The translations under genes and the position numbers were made by a program. A stretch of DNA of 64,000 bases from Impatiens glandulifera (taxonomy: Eukaryota > Streptophyta > Magnoliopsida > Ericales > Balsaminaceae), in contig NC_061868.1 of NCBI RefSeq assembly GCF_907164915.1, positions 48,421,689 through 48,485,688 on the forward strand, in the 5' to 3' direction. Under the pieces are notes generated by a model. It was not told the origin of the DNA. It did not search any database and was given only the letters and a program-made list of their open reading frames with translations. Each line of letters starts with the position of its first letter. The stretch's first letter is position 1. Of this stretch, positions 9,755 through 21,298 are shown in pieces.

Positions 9755-11484
9755 TCAATTGGATTGAACAACTTTCCTAATCCGATTCATGACGATGGAG
9801 ACATCATGTTCGGTTAAATTGGCAAAACAAAAACCGAACCAGCCGTGTTCAATACAGTGACAAGCCATTCCAGGTGTAACGTTCATCTTCCCCACATTCA
9901 ACAGTTTCTCCCAAAGATCCATCTCTCCTTTCTCACTGTAAGACCGTATGAATCCACTCATGTTTACCCAACAGTACAAACCGCCATTAATGCTCTTTCT
10001 GCATTCGATTCCTAGTTTCTCTAATCCTTCAATTAACATCAAGTGCATTTTCCCCACCCTGTTTCTATTTGTTTCGATGAATGTCTTGACGAATTCTTTA
10101 TCCGATAGAATTGAAATTAAAAACAGTTGAATTGGAGCTGAAACCGGGGAGAATCTGGTTAATTTCTTGGCTGCTGACAAAACATTGGCGTTGGAGCTGT
10201 AAATAACACCAATATGGAAACCAGGGAGGCTGAGATCGTTTGAAAGATTATAAACTACGTGAACTCTATCTTCTATGTTGGCAATTTCCGCCATGGTTAC
10301 ATGATGAGTAGAACAAGAATAAGAAGAAGAAGACTCGATGGATATAATGTGAATGTTCTTCTCGTTTGCGAAATCCAGAACGCTGTAAAGCGTTTCATGG
10401 CTGAGCAAATTACCAACAGGATTCCTAGGATTTGATATAATGATTCCTCGTACTTTTAAACCGCGTTTCTTTGCTTGGTTAAAGGCGTTTTCAAGAGCGG
10501 TTATACTCAAACCAAACCCATCTGCACTGCGACAAGGAACGGCTATGATTTCCACACCATTTCGCCATTTCATATCCCTATCCAGACTAACAATCAAATT
10601 ATAACCAGATGGTTTCAGTTTGGAGAACCAAAACATTAAAAAACTATTGTAAAGAATAAATTTTTACTCTGGGGAATAAGGCGAAGGAACAAGAAACGCG
10701 TTTCCAATATCTGCCAAGCAGAAACTAAGTATATCAATGGCAGATGAAACGCCGGCGGTTATCACTATTTGCGACGGATGGAAGTCAATAGATCCTTCCA
10801 TTACTTGAGACATATACCCAGCAACAGCCTTAAAACAACAGTAGACAGAATAAACAAAACAAAGAACATAGAAACAAAATTCCAAAGAAGAGAGTTTTAT
10901 TTACCACTTTCAGTTCCTTCAATCCATCGAATGGTTGATAAGTTGCGACCCTTGAAATACCTGCAATCAAATGCATTGCATTCTCAGCCAACCAGTCTTG
11001 AACCAAATCCAACGATAACTGCAATTATAAAAGACACAAAAGAAATGAGATTTTTCACATTTTATATGTGTGTGTGTGATAGAAAGTGGGGACTTACTCT
11101 GTTTTCATCCAATCCAAGCTGAAGAACGCCTTCTGGGTTAGTAGACAGGTCATAAGGGTCACTGGAAACCCTCTTCAATCCGATTTGATAAGGAGTATTA
11201 TTACTCTGTTTCGAGATGGAATTGGCCCTAGAAGATACGGGTGCTGCTCCGCCTCTTGGGGACGAAATACTAGAACGAGAGTGAACCCTATGCAATACAG
11301 GTGAGAACACTTCCGTCTCATCCGCCGGCGGAGGGGGAGGAGGAGGTGGTGCCGATGATACGGAACGGTTTCGCCAGAGATAGAACTGCATGATGAAAAA
11401 CAGAGCACATGGTAGAACTGAACCCAAAACCAAGCCGCCGTCTCTGCCCTGAACTATTCCTTGTAAGGGCACAATGAGCCTCAT
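9755..11484 (-). CDS. ACS10-like aminotransferase-family protein lacking catalytic residues
   Basis: Protein of 497 residues in four exons: 11484-11098, 11018-10905, 10828-10668 and 10586-9755. It matches the ACC-synthase-like, fold-type I PLP family, closest in layout to Arabidopsis ACS10/ACS12. The shared N-terminus has a membrane-like segment (about 18-36), a proline run and a serine-rich linker. Family landmarks are present: [49 protein letters not shown] and SNPRNP (Asn276). However, the residues expected for PLP chemistry are replaced. The Lys of SKDxxLPGFR is Asn337 ([13 protein letters not shown]), the pyridine-binding Asp is Ile304, the Tyr is Ser307, the phosphate Arg is His345 and the substrate Arg is Gly472. 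The reading frame is intact, so it is a pseudoenzyme candidate rather than an obvious pseudogene. It should not be annotated as an active ACC synthase. Confidence 0.85.
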
Positions 11485-11529
11485 GGCTGTAGTGTTCCTC
11501 CGCCGCCGCCGTCGCCAACTTGTTAAAGA

Positions 11530-14390
11530 TGTTGACTTTGTATTATGGTTTCCTTGTCTTGGGTCATGCTCTACGATGATGCATGATGTTAAAGGGATTG
11601 TTTGAATCCGTGCAAAGACTTTGTTTTTCCCTCTGGTTTATAAAATTGGATCTTTGTTTGGAGGGAGATGATTGCTTGAATCCAATTGGGAATTGGGATA
11701 TTTTTCATCTCTATCTATCAAGGTTATTTTTACCATAATATCCCTCATTCTATTACTAACACTTATTGTATTATGTTTAAAAATAATAGAAATAATGGTT
11801 TGATTAATCATTTTTGCAAAAATAGCCAAAAAAAAGTTCTTCAAAACTGTTGTTACAAAGAGATTCATTCATAGAAGGGTTGAGGGGTAAAATTGGAACA
11901 AAACTTTACTATGTAGAAATCCAAGAAATATTGTAGCCACTAAAAAAACACTTGTAATCCGAATGGGAATCTTTTTAAAGAAAAGCAAGAAGAATCTGTC
12001 CATCAAATAAGTCATATTCCATGTTTGCCCCTCTCATTTCAGCAAAAAAGGACCCATAATTTGTAGGATGGGTCCCTGGAATATCTAAGCCATGGCCTTC
12101 TACTTGAGTCATGAGGGGAAGAGACCATTCACCTTATCAATTAGTTTTCCAAACTTTTAAATCAACCATACAAACAAAGATAAGTATGATTTATTTAAAC
12201 ATTTGGGCATAATTCATTAATATAGTTCAAATCACCACTCATAACTCTATGATTTAAAAGATGTCATGTTAGCCATCTCAAAATAAAAATAAATAAATAA
12301 AGATTGGCCAAATCAACTATTGGATAAGATAAGATCAATTCTAAGACTAATTAAAGTTTGATTGATTATAAATTAGATGGACAATTTATTTATGTTCATT
12401 GCCTGTGGGAGTCCCACTAACAATTATAACAATATTTTGCCCAAAAAATTAATAACTTTTATTTAATTTTTTTATCCAGGTTTTTTTTTTAAAGAAGTCT
12501 CTTTTACATATTTTATTTAGTTTGTTTTTTTTTTTTTTAAAAAAAAAAAAGTCCTTGCACAAAATTTTCCATTTTTAATAAACATAGCTTGATTCATATT
12601 ATTCCAAATAAACACATATACATGAGAAATACTTATAACAAAAAGAAATAACATCTAAAAACAATTCAACTAATCTTCTAGAAATGTATGGTAGTTTTTT
12701 TTTTCTTTCAATTATTCATTTTTAACCTAATAGCATAGCTTAATGTTAAAGAATTCGTCTTTAAATCGTGAATCACGAGAGTTCACACAATCACATGTTA
12801 AATTGAAACAAAAAAAATAATTAGGCTACTCAATGAGTCCCTTGGACTTTGATTTTGTAGATTTGGGCTTTCTTTCTTCTTCTTTTTTCTCTTGAACATT
12901 GAAATGTTGTAGATTTGGGCTTTCAAACCCATATCTTTTAACTGTTTGGGATTGGACAGACTGACAAAACTTAGCCCAAATATTTCAATGTATTCTTAAT
13001 TTTTATTTTATTTTATAAATGTTCCGGGTTGAAAGACTGAACCATGATCCTCAAAACCAAATTCAACCTCGATCACTGACAAAGCAATGGTTGTTGCTAG
13101 GGATGAACATGGTTTAATTTTAAAGACTCACTCTATTCATTTTCACCCAACTTATGAAATTGTAACCAATTTATTCGTGAGTACATTCAGTCATTCAGAC
13201 ATCTCATCGAGGGAACCAAACTAATCAGTTTGATTATTTATTTTGTATTTCGGTTCGGTACTATTCAGGATAGGAATGACATACTTAATAGAAGAACCGA
13301 GACCGGTAGTTAAAATAAAATGTATCGGTTCCTACAGCTCAAAGACGAAAGAGATCCATCCGGGTTCGGGTATAGTGGGCATTCCCGAACCAACCTTAAC
13401 ATTTCGGGTCGGGTCGGGTCATATATTATTGTATTTTAATTGGATCCATTGAGAACAATATATAAATGGGTGAGAAAAAGCGGTCAGCAAAGGTATCCGA
13501 GGAAACACGGCTATGGAATTGCAGCCTTTTTTACCTTCACTAACTGACACAAACATTGTGGTTGTTTTTTTGTGTTTTTTAACTTTTTTTTTCCTTTTTT
13601 GGTCTCTAATGGCGTGCATTGTCACTGTTCATATTTGTATATATTTCCTTTTTTTTTTATTTGTTCAATGTCACACATAAAATAAGAATTTAAATAGTTA
13701 CTGTCAAATTTATCACTCAACTACTACAAATTCATATTAATGTCAATTCTTTTTCTATTTTTATTTTTTATTTTTAATAAAGGATCAAACACATATCAAA
13801 TTCCATTAAATTGTAAAGATCACAATTAAAAAAATTTATCAGTCAAGTTATGACATCAAAATGTATTCAATCAAGCTAAAATATAACAAATATTTGTAAT
13901 ACTATGATAATGACTATTCAATCAAGCATATTTGAATACTTCCCTCTCAATAATAAGGCTGTCTTTTTCATTGTCTTTTGGCCAAACAAGGACCATATTT
14001 AAATTCTGACTACATTTAATTCCCTCAGCTATAAATGTAATCAAATGGGTCCAATATTTTAGTTTGTAAAATCTAATCAAAAGGGGCCAACAACACCTAT
14101 TCAATGATTCCCTCATAAGTGTTGTATCTACCATCGGACATTTTTCATTAAATATTGCAGGATTTCTTCAACATAATAAAGCCTTGTTTGGTTATAGGCA
14201 TAAACCCATTTTTGTTGGGGGAGAAGATAGATATATATTTCAAAATTTTAAGTTACAATTACATTTATATATGTCTTAAGAAATTAATGTGTTCAAATTC
14301 AATTTTTTTTTTTACTTGGAGAGATAAATATAGTATAATTTCAAGGATGTGATAATTTTATTGATAAAAATATTTAAAGGACATTAATAT
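11530..14390. other. Intergenic DNA, no gene seen
   Basis: No coherent reading frame is seen. A/T runs occur at 12481-12550. A possible degenerate SINE-like stretch ends in poly(A) near 12730-12820. The part 13230-13430 is rich in CGGTTCGG/GGGTCGGGTC motifs of the kind found in plant transposon ends, but I cannot define its borders. Confidence 0.4.
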
Positions 14391-14394
14391 ACGA

Positions 14395-14727
14395 TTAATA
14401 TACGAGGAATGATAAACTCAATGAAATTTAAGCGAAAGCAAGTCCACGAATTCGACGCGATATGTAATGTTGGCCCCACGTTCTGAAACGCACATTTCAG
14501 GTCTCAAAACGCTAATTTTGGATCCCGAAAACGCTCATTTTGGGTCCCAAAACGCTCATTTCGAAACGAGAAATATTTTTTTTCCTGAAATGAACGTTTC
14601 GAGACCCGAAAAGAGCGTTTTGAGACATTTTTAATTTTCTTTCTTTTACCCACATGTCATGCCACGTCGATTCACGGATTTATTTTCTCTGAAATTTTCG
14701 TTGAGTTTATCATTTTTCTTAATATAT
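14395..14727. mobile_element. 315-bp MITE with 26-bp inverted repeats
   Basis: The element spans 14404-14718. Its terminal inverted repeats share GA-RR-AATGATAAACTCAA-Y-GAAA. It is flanked by a 9-bp direct repeat TTAATATAC / TTAATATAT (8 of 9 match), as expected for a Mutator-type non-autonomous element. The interior has a run of related units (ACGCTCATTT followed by a GG/TCCC segment), present as several direct copies and once inverted, giving a fold-back core. It has no coding capacity. Confidence 0.75.
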
Positions 14728-15225
14728 AACAAGAAAATAATCATTTAAAATAAGAAATATTTTAATATTTTGATTAAGTAAAATGAACTTAGAATAATTA
14801 GAATTATTTAAATAATTTTTTTTTAATTAATTAGTGAAAATAATATAAGAGCCTATTTGATGTGGAAAGTGAATTATTTAGATTAAATTCAATTATTTTA
14901 AATAATCCAACATCTCATTAACCAATCATATCATTCAAATTAAATAAAAAATAATATTTTCAAATCATAAGGTTCATTTATTTTACAATGCTTAATCTAA
15001 TTCAAAAATATATTTTTTTCAATCAAACCCTAAATTTCCCACATTTGACTATCTAAACATTTCATTTATTTACTTGTCCTCCTACCCTGTAAGGCCTACT
15101 CTAACTATGTTCTATTATTAACTTTACACACTTTAATAGTGTTTGTTTTATTTGTGAAATATTAATGATCTATAGTAGCATTCCCAACCCAACCTCGTCA
15201 TAAAGGACAATAATGCTATTAAGAT

Positions 15226-15256
<31 letters not shown>

Positions 15257-15560
15257 TAATAATAATAATAATAATAATAAAAGGATAAAAATGTCCTTTA
15301 CTTCTTTTCTTTTTGGGCAAAAGAAAAAAAAACCTTTGGTTATGGGGGTGTCTTAGCTTTTAAACTATTCTCAAATAATTTATCTATTATTGGGAATTTG
15401 GGACCAACTTATAAGCCCTTATTTGCCTATAAATAAAGGTTTTATTAAGGGAATTTAATTAAACACATAAAACTTACCATTAATATTATTTAAAATTAAA
15501 TTTGGCCTCTAAAATGGGCTTATTATAATGGCACATTTGAAATTTACTTGGAGATTGGGC
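14728..15560. other. AT-rich intergenic DNA with (AAT)n
   Basis: There is an (AAT)n microsatellite at about 15228-15281, interrupted once by C. I see no gene. The right end leads into the TPX2-like promoter. Confidence 0.5.
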
Positions 15561-15579
15561 CCCATGTTAAAAACAGACA

Positions 15580-15761
15580 AACGGATAATACCGTTAATGG
15601 TAATATCGCAATTTCTCCCACTTCCCGAGGGGTAAAAAGTAAAACACGACTATCGCCGAAATTTCAGACTTTGCCTCAGACCGGGTTCTCGAAACCCCAG
15701 GCAAGACAAAATGACTAACCTATCCCCCTCAGCCAAATTCAAACATTCGAAATGGTAACGG
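15580..15761. promoter_or_regulatory. Three MSA-type AACGG cores
   Basis: AACGG cores lie at 15580-15584 (plus), 15591-15595 (minus, CCGTT) and 15757-15761 (plus). They are 260-440 bp upstream of the TPX2-like ATG. AACGG is the core of the mitosis-specific activator element bound by R1R2R3-MYB proteins in plants. G2/M expression of the gene is an inference. Confidence 0.55.
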
Positions 15762-16017
15762 TCTCTAGAACGTTATTTTAAAAGAACCCTAGGGCTATAT
15801 TTGTCTATTCGCACTCAACGTTACGTATCCGTAAACCCGAATTATTCAAAATTTCGGATCCTTCTGGAGCTCCGTCTGTATCTCGATATGTGCATAAAAA
15901 TGATTGTATTTGATTGTACAGACAGCTCCTTTTGGAGGATTTGATAACTGTGCGTCCTTCAGTTCTGAGCTTGAGAAGAAAAAAAAACCAATCCGGAGCC
16001 ATTTGTTTCTGGGTAAC

Positions 16018-19000
16018 ATGGATGATGATGAAGTAATGGACTACGATTCCGGCGAACTTACTTTCACGGCGATCGAGATTGACTTGGATTACGATTTCGA
16101 CGCCGCTCGATTCTTTGATTTCACACGGGATGAGACTCCATTGGAGTCGCTTCAGTCGGAGCTATGGTTCGAATCTGCTTGTAGCTATCCTCCTTCACGT
16201 AGGTTCCCACTTGTTTATTGTTCATAATGTGAATGATTCTGCTTCATTTGAAACCCAAAACTGAAAAACACAAATCATTCTTATTTTTCGAAATGGGTTC
16301 TATCTCATTTTATTTGTATATATTTTCTTTTAAGAAATTTTCATATGTGCTACATTTATTAGATTAATGGGTTTCTGATTCTCTTTTTTTCTTCATCTGT
16401 TGATCTTAAGGGTTTGATGATAACAATTTTATCTTTTTTTTGTTCCAGCTTTTGTAACAGAGTTAATTATGAGAGAGAACACTCTTCATCAACAATTGTG
16501 TACTTCTCCAAGATCTAGTGGTGGAGAGGAGAACATGAGCTTGGAAGGAAGTGATTCTGATAATGAGCAAGATTGCTCTAGAATGAACATGAACAATCAA
16601 GGTAGAATAGTTTTTTTACCATGAAGCTCTAATAGTTTGTATTCAACACATAGGTCTTGTATATTATTGTATTAGTTTCATTGTTTGTTTAGTCTATCAT
16701 TTGATGAAAAACATTTGATATTAAAACTTGGGGTACCCTACACGTTCTAAGAATTACAGCATGGAAACTGGGGTCATCACAAACTTGAAATGGTTTTGAA
16801 TATATTACAGGATGGTTAATATGTCTTTGTATCCATTCCTTTGAGTTTGTACTTAATTTTAGCAGCTTACAGCCTGAATATGTATTGAACTTGCAGACTT
16901 GTTCTTTGTGCATGATGCTTCATTGAATCTTAAGTTGAACTCATGTTTGGTGCACAATGCTAGAGTTCCTTTTGAAGAAATTATTAACAGAACAATCACT
17001 TACTATGTGATTATGTTATTAAAGTGTTGACTCATTTGATCCAAATACTGCCATTGTTGGAGCCATGAGGAAGAATTTAATTGATTCTGTCTTAAAGCAG
17101 ACCTGATTTGTTTTAAACAATATATGCATTGAAATGTGGAATATTTGCAGATCATGGAAATATTGATTTTCATTCCAAATATGGGCAAATAAAATCAATT
17201 TGCTTATATCTTTGATTTGCCCATATTTGATAGATCTGATTTTGACCATCAGTCTTCCCAAGATCTCTGTTGCCTATTCCACATTTTAGCTCAGACATTC
17301 TTAACATTTAATTGGTTGTTCAAGTCTGTGTAATGAGACACTGTTTCACAATTTTTCTTCCTATTACAGATTGCACAATTATGAATGAAGAAATTTTAAA
17401 CAATTTAAAAGGTGGTGGCATGCTCCAACATTTGCCCACAGGTACTTCAAGTTTCATTTCCCCTAGAAAATAACTGATGCTTGCAGAAACTTTGTCCTTG
17501 AAAATAATATATTGAAAGGGAAATAATTGTATCCTGGTTATCACCTTTTTTTAAGCGAGTTAACCTGTTTTTGTTTCATCATATTGCTGAGATTTTTAAT
17601 GTCCTTTGCTTGGACATAGTTATAAGTTAAAAACAACTCTGATTGTTTCATTTTGTATCTTGTGTAACCCAAGCGTGATTAAATCATTTATTCTGATATC
17701 TTTTTTTGATTGGTAATATGTATTTCACACATTGTTTGTTCATGTTTCTTTCTTTCTAGGTTTGACATTTCCAAATCAATTAAAAAAAGACGACAGCAAA
17801 GCTCAAGCTAAGTCTTTTGCAAAACCATCATTTCCAAGAGTGTCAACTCTGATGAAACCTACTGCAAGTCAGTTAGCGAAGCAAAATCGACCGCAGCAAA
17901 TTGGTGATCCTAGGTCATTTACAATATTCTTTTTTCTTGTGATTCTTCATAGTTGTTAATTTGATGCTTGTCTTCTAATTTTGTTTGTCTAACAAAACTC
18001 TTTTCCTTTGAAATCCAACTTTTTATTCTCTTCATAAATTTTTAGTTGATGTTGGTATGTAGTTTTTTATTCTCCTTTCATGGTTTCTTAAATTTCAGCT
18101 GGTGTGATTTGTTCATTTTTGCTTGTGTGAGTCCAGTGTCCACTATAAAATTACTTCTGCATAGCAAAAGATAGCATTTGGTGAAAGAAAAAAGCTCATT
18201 TTGTAGAATACTTATTCTATTTTAGGTTTTCGAAGCTCGTAAATTCAGACAAACCAAAATGCGGGAACACTCCATTTGGCACTGAGATCCAAGCTGCTAA
18301 AAGGCAAAAACTTGAGGGAGGTATTTTGCTCAAGGTAAAGAGATTTATTTTTCTTATTTTGCCCCCAATAATATTCTGGTTATTGTGACATTTCTTTTTA
18401 TATAAGATGCATATTCATTTTAGCATCAAGTTGCTGCACTTGTTTTTAAGTGCACAATATATATACCTGTGCCAAAACAGAAGTCTACTCTTTCTGATAA
18501 ACTATGTTCTTAGACCTTGTACTTGTGCCCAATGTTTGATGATATCATTGTGTACTCAGTGTCACACTTTCTCAAGATTTTCAAATTGAAATTCTGAGAT
18601 TGTTCCATTTTGTGCATGCAATGATTTCTTGAAGTAACCTGACCAACCCACATGTCCTTTCATTATGTGCCTATGCATATTGGGATTCTTTTGATTATAC
18701 GTTCCTAATGTTAGGTTAGTTACATAGATTCATGAGAAATAAACATATATCCATTTTGTTAGCAGAATTACGATTGGTGATCCTTATTTCCTGACAACCG
18801 TTCTCTTTTCTATTATATAGGATGGTGGCACAAAGCAACAAAATGTATTGATCCATAAGGTGTCTAAAAAGGTAATTTCTTGTAGAACACGATCTTGGAA
18901 CCAAGATGCCCCTCTATCTTGTCCCTTCATATTATGTTATCTGTGCCTTTATCATACCCTTGACCAACTTTCTTGGGATAATTTCGACAATCAATAGGAG

Positions 19001-21042
19001 GAAACGATTAGTGGGAACTCAACACAGGCCAAGTTCAAAATCACTATTCCTAGGGAGCCTGAACTAGTGACATCACAAAGGGCTTACAGGATGAGGTAAG
19101 TGTTTTAAAAGTTTATCTTTGGAGGGGATATATATTATATAAGGAGGATGACAGATCAGTATGCAATTTTGTAATATCAGGCCAAAAGATAATCAACAAC
19201 CTGAATCTGCAGCACCAGATATTCGTAGATTCAAAGCGCGACCACTGAACAAAAAAGTAAGTTATAGTAAAGTCTAAAATGAGGATATTTGAATGAGATC
19301 ATATAATTATGTATCTTTTGCAGATTCTTGATGCTCCTTCATTGCTACTACCTAAAAGAAGCACCCCTAGATTACCAGAGTTTCAAGTAATTGTTTTCAT
19401 AAAACAGATACCGTGGCTTAATCAATTGAAAACCTTCTCCATTCTTCATTAAAGTTTTAATCCCATTTGTTGTAATTTATCAGGAATTCCATCTGAAGAC
19501 TAAAGAAAGGGCCTCACAGCATTCTTTAGCCTCTTCGTCATCCTTGGTTCACGAGGGTTCTTCTCATAAGGTTACATGTGCATCATATATTTTCAATTAG
19601 AATATATCATTTTAAGGAAGTTACGGCATATACATGATACAGTTTGTTCTAGCTATACCCCACCTTATTTGACGTATATGTTGATCTCAGGTGTTGAATA
19701 GACCTATGGTCCATTCAGTTTCAGAAAGGACGAGCAGAGAATCAAGAAGGTAATCTACGGGGATTTTTAAAACACCTGCATAGTCTACCATTTAAAAGAT
19801 TTTGAATTTAATGAATGACTTTCTATAGTTCTGAATACTTGCATTCTTTGTAACGGTTATCTCTTGATCAGACCAAGTGCGATGGATGTTACAAGGCATG
19901 AAGGAAATGACACCATTCATAGTTTTAAAGCACGGCCCCTTAATAAGAAGGTAATAAGACCAATGGGAGTATATGTTAATAATATCATCTCTTCAAATCA
20001 TTGAGCCTATTTGTTACCACATTTTATGATCTCATGATCTGGAAAAATCTACATTTGTTCACAAAAAATCATAAATCAAGATAATAATTTGGATCATGAC
20101 CGAGGATATAATTTTTACCAAATATCATACTATAATTTGAATCATGTTCCAAAAAATAATCTTATACTAAACGGAAAAAGAAATCACCCATATTCCCAAA
20201 GAGACCATGATCCTGACAGAGAATATAATTTTACATTTTTCCTCAACCTGCAGATATTTTCAAGTAAAGGAGATATTGGAGTCTTTAGGAACGTCAAGAA
20301 GGATGTTACAGTACCGATGGTAATCATCAATTGGCATGGTTTTCCCATATTGATCAAGAGTTGAATATGTGTTTCTTTAATTTTTTTTACAGGAATTTAA
20401 TTTCCAGACAGAGAAGAGAACTCAACGAAATATACAAGTTGATGATCTTTTTAACAAGGTAAAGAGGATTATGGTGGTAGTCTGTGTAGTTATTGTTCCA
20501 TTAATATAATCATCTAATCATGGCTCTTCTATTTGTGGTAGCTTTCCCTTAATGAGCTTCAACCAAAAACTCGATCCCAATTGCCACTGCCAAGATCTTC
20601 TTGTCTATCATCAAAGGTTTCTTCTGGTCCTGGGCTTCCCCTACAATCTGACATTCTTATGTAGTCCTTTGTGAAAATTTCAATATCTTAACAATTATCA
20701 TGCTTTTGTACAAGGATGCAAAAGAAAATAGATCGGTTGCTTTCCGAAAAGAACACGAGGTAATCATATTATTCTAATACATTCTCCCCATTAATTAACA
20801 ATGCAGACAATCTTCTTTTAGTTACTGACAGTTCTTTCGTAGATTAAACATTCAGTGAAAGAATACATTGAGTCTGGCCACGGAAGAACTCATCATACAA
20901 TCAACAGAGAGATTGCTAACGTTGAACTTTTGCCTGGCATGAGCAGGTATGTGAAATCATGAAAAATCATAGTTATAACTATCTTGTATAGGTTTAATAT
21001 GTATATTATTTTTAACGTTTCAGAGGATTGGGCATTCGCTGA
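16018..21042 (+). CDS. TPX2-like spindle microtubule protein (short TPXL type)
   Basis: The 518-residue protein is encoded by 18 exons: 16018-16198, 16449-16601, 17370-17441, 17760-17913, 18226-18334, 18821-18871, 18998-19095, 19181-19256, 19324-19386, 19484-19570, 19691-19749, 19872-19950, 20254-20319, 20393-20458, 20542-20616, 20715-20759, 20843-20946 and 21024-21042. The N-terminus has the Aurora-binding-type motif (YDFDAARFFDFTR ... WFESACSYPPSPFV). The middle has KFKITIPREPEL and two FKARPLNKK segments, and also PRLPEFQEFHLKTKERA and LGVFRN-like GDIGVFRN motifs of the TPX2 central region. The end is MSRGLGIR. Length and ending fit the shorter plant TPXL proteins, which lack the C-terminal TPX2 domain. 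Expected role: microtubule binding and Aurora kinase targeting or activation at the spindle. Convergent with SLAC1. Confidence 0.9.
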
Positions 21043-21298
21043 GAACAGAAGAATATGTCTAGGACTATCTTTAGGCTTCATTCACATATGAAAATTAAGC
21101 TTAGTCAGGAACATATTTAGATATTTTTTGTTTGAAAGCAGATAGGCCCAAAGTGTCGTCGAATACCAAACACAAGTACATAACTTTAGTTTCATATTTT
21201 CACATTGTAAAACTCCATCCAATTCTCAATAAAATGCAGAAAAGGCTACTTACTGTCAATGTTTTATTCTATACTTCATCCAATTCATCATATGTTCT

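Noticed and set aside
10636..10668. A 24-bp intron (ending CAATAG) between exons 3 and 4 of the ACS10-like gene, giving a longer exon 4 starting MFWFSK
   Set aside because: Too short for a plant intron, and it inserts residues not seen in the family. Splicing from 10667 to 10587 gives PYSPDLDRDMKW, which matches the family pattern.
12730..12820. Possible third SINE (TAGCTTAATGTTAAAG ... poly(A))
   Set aside because: Only a loose box-A match and no clear box B or target duplication, so it is not listed as an element.
20089..20364. 91-codon frame extending exon 13 of the TPX2-like gene upstream
   Set aside because: It is intron 12 read in frame with exon 13. The acceptor CTGCAG at 20253 and the family alignment start the exon at IFSSKGD.
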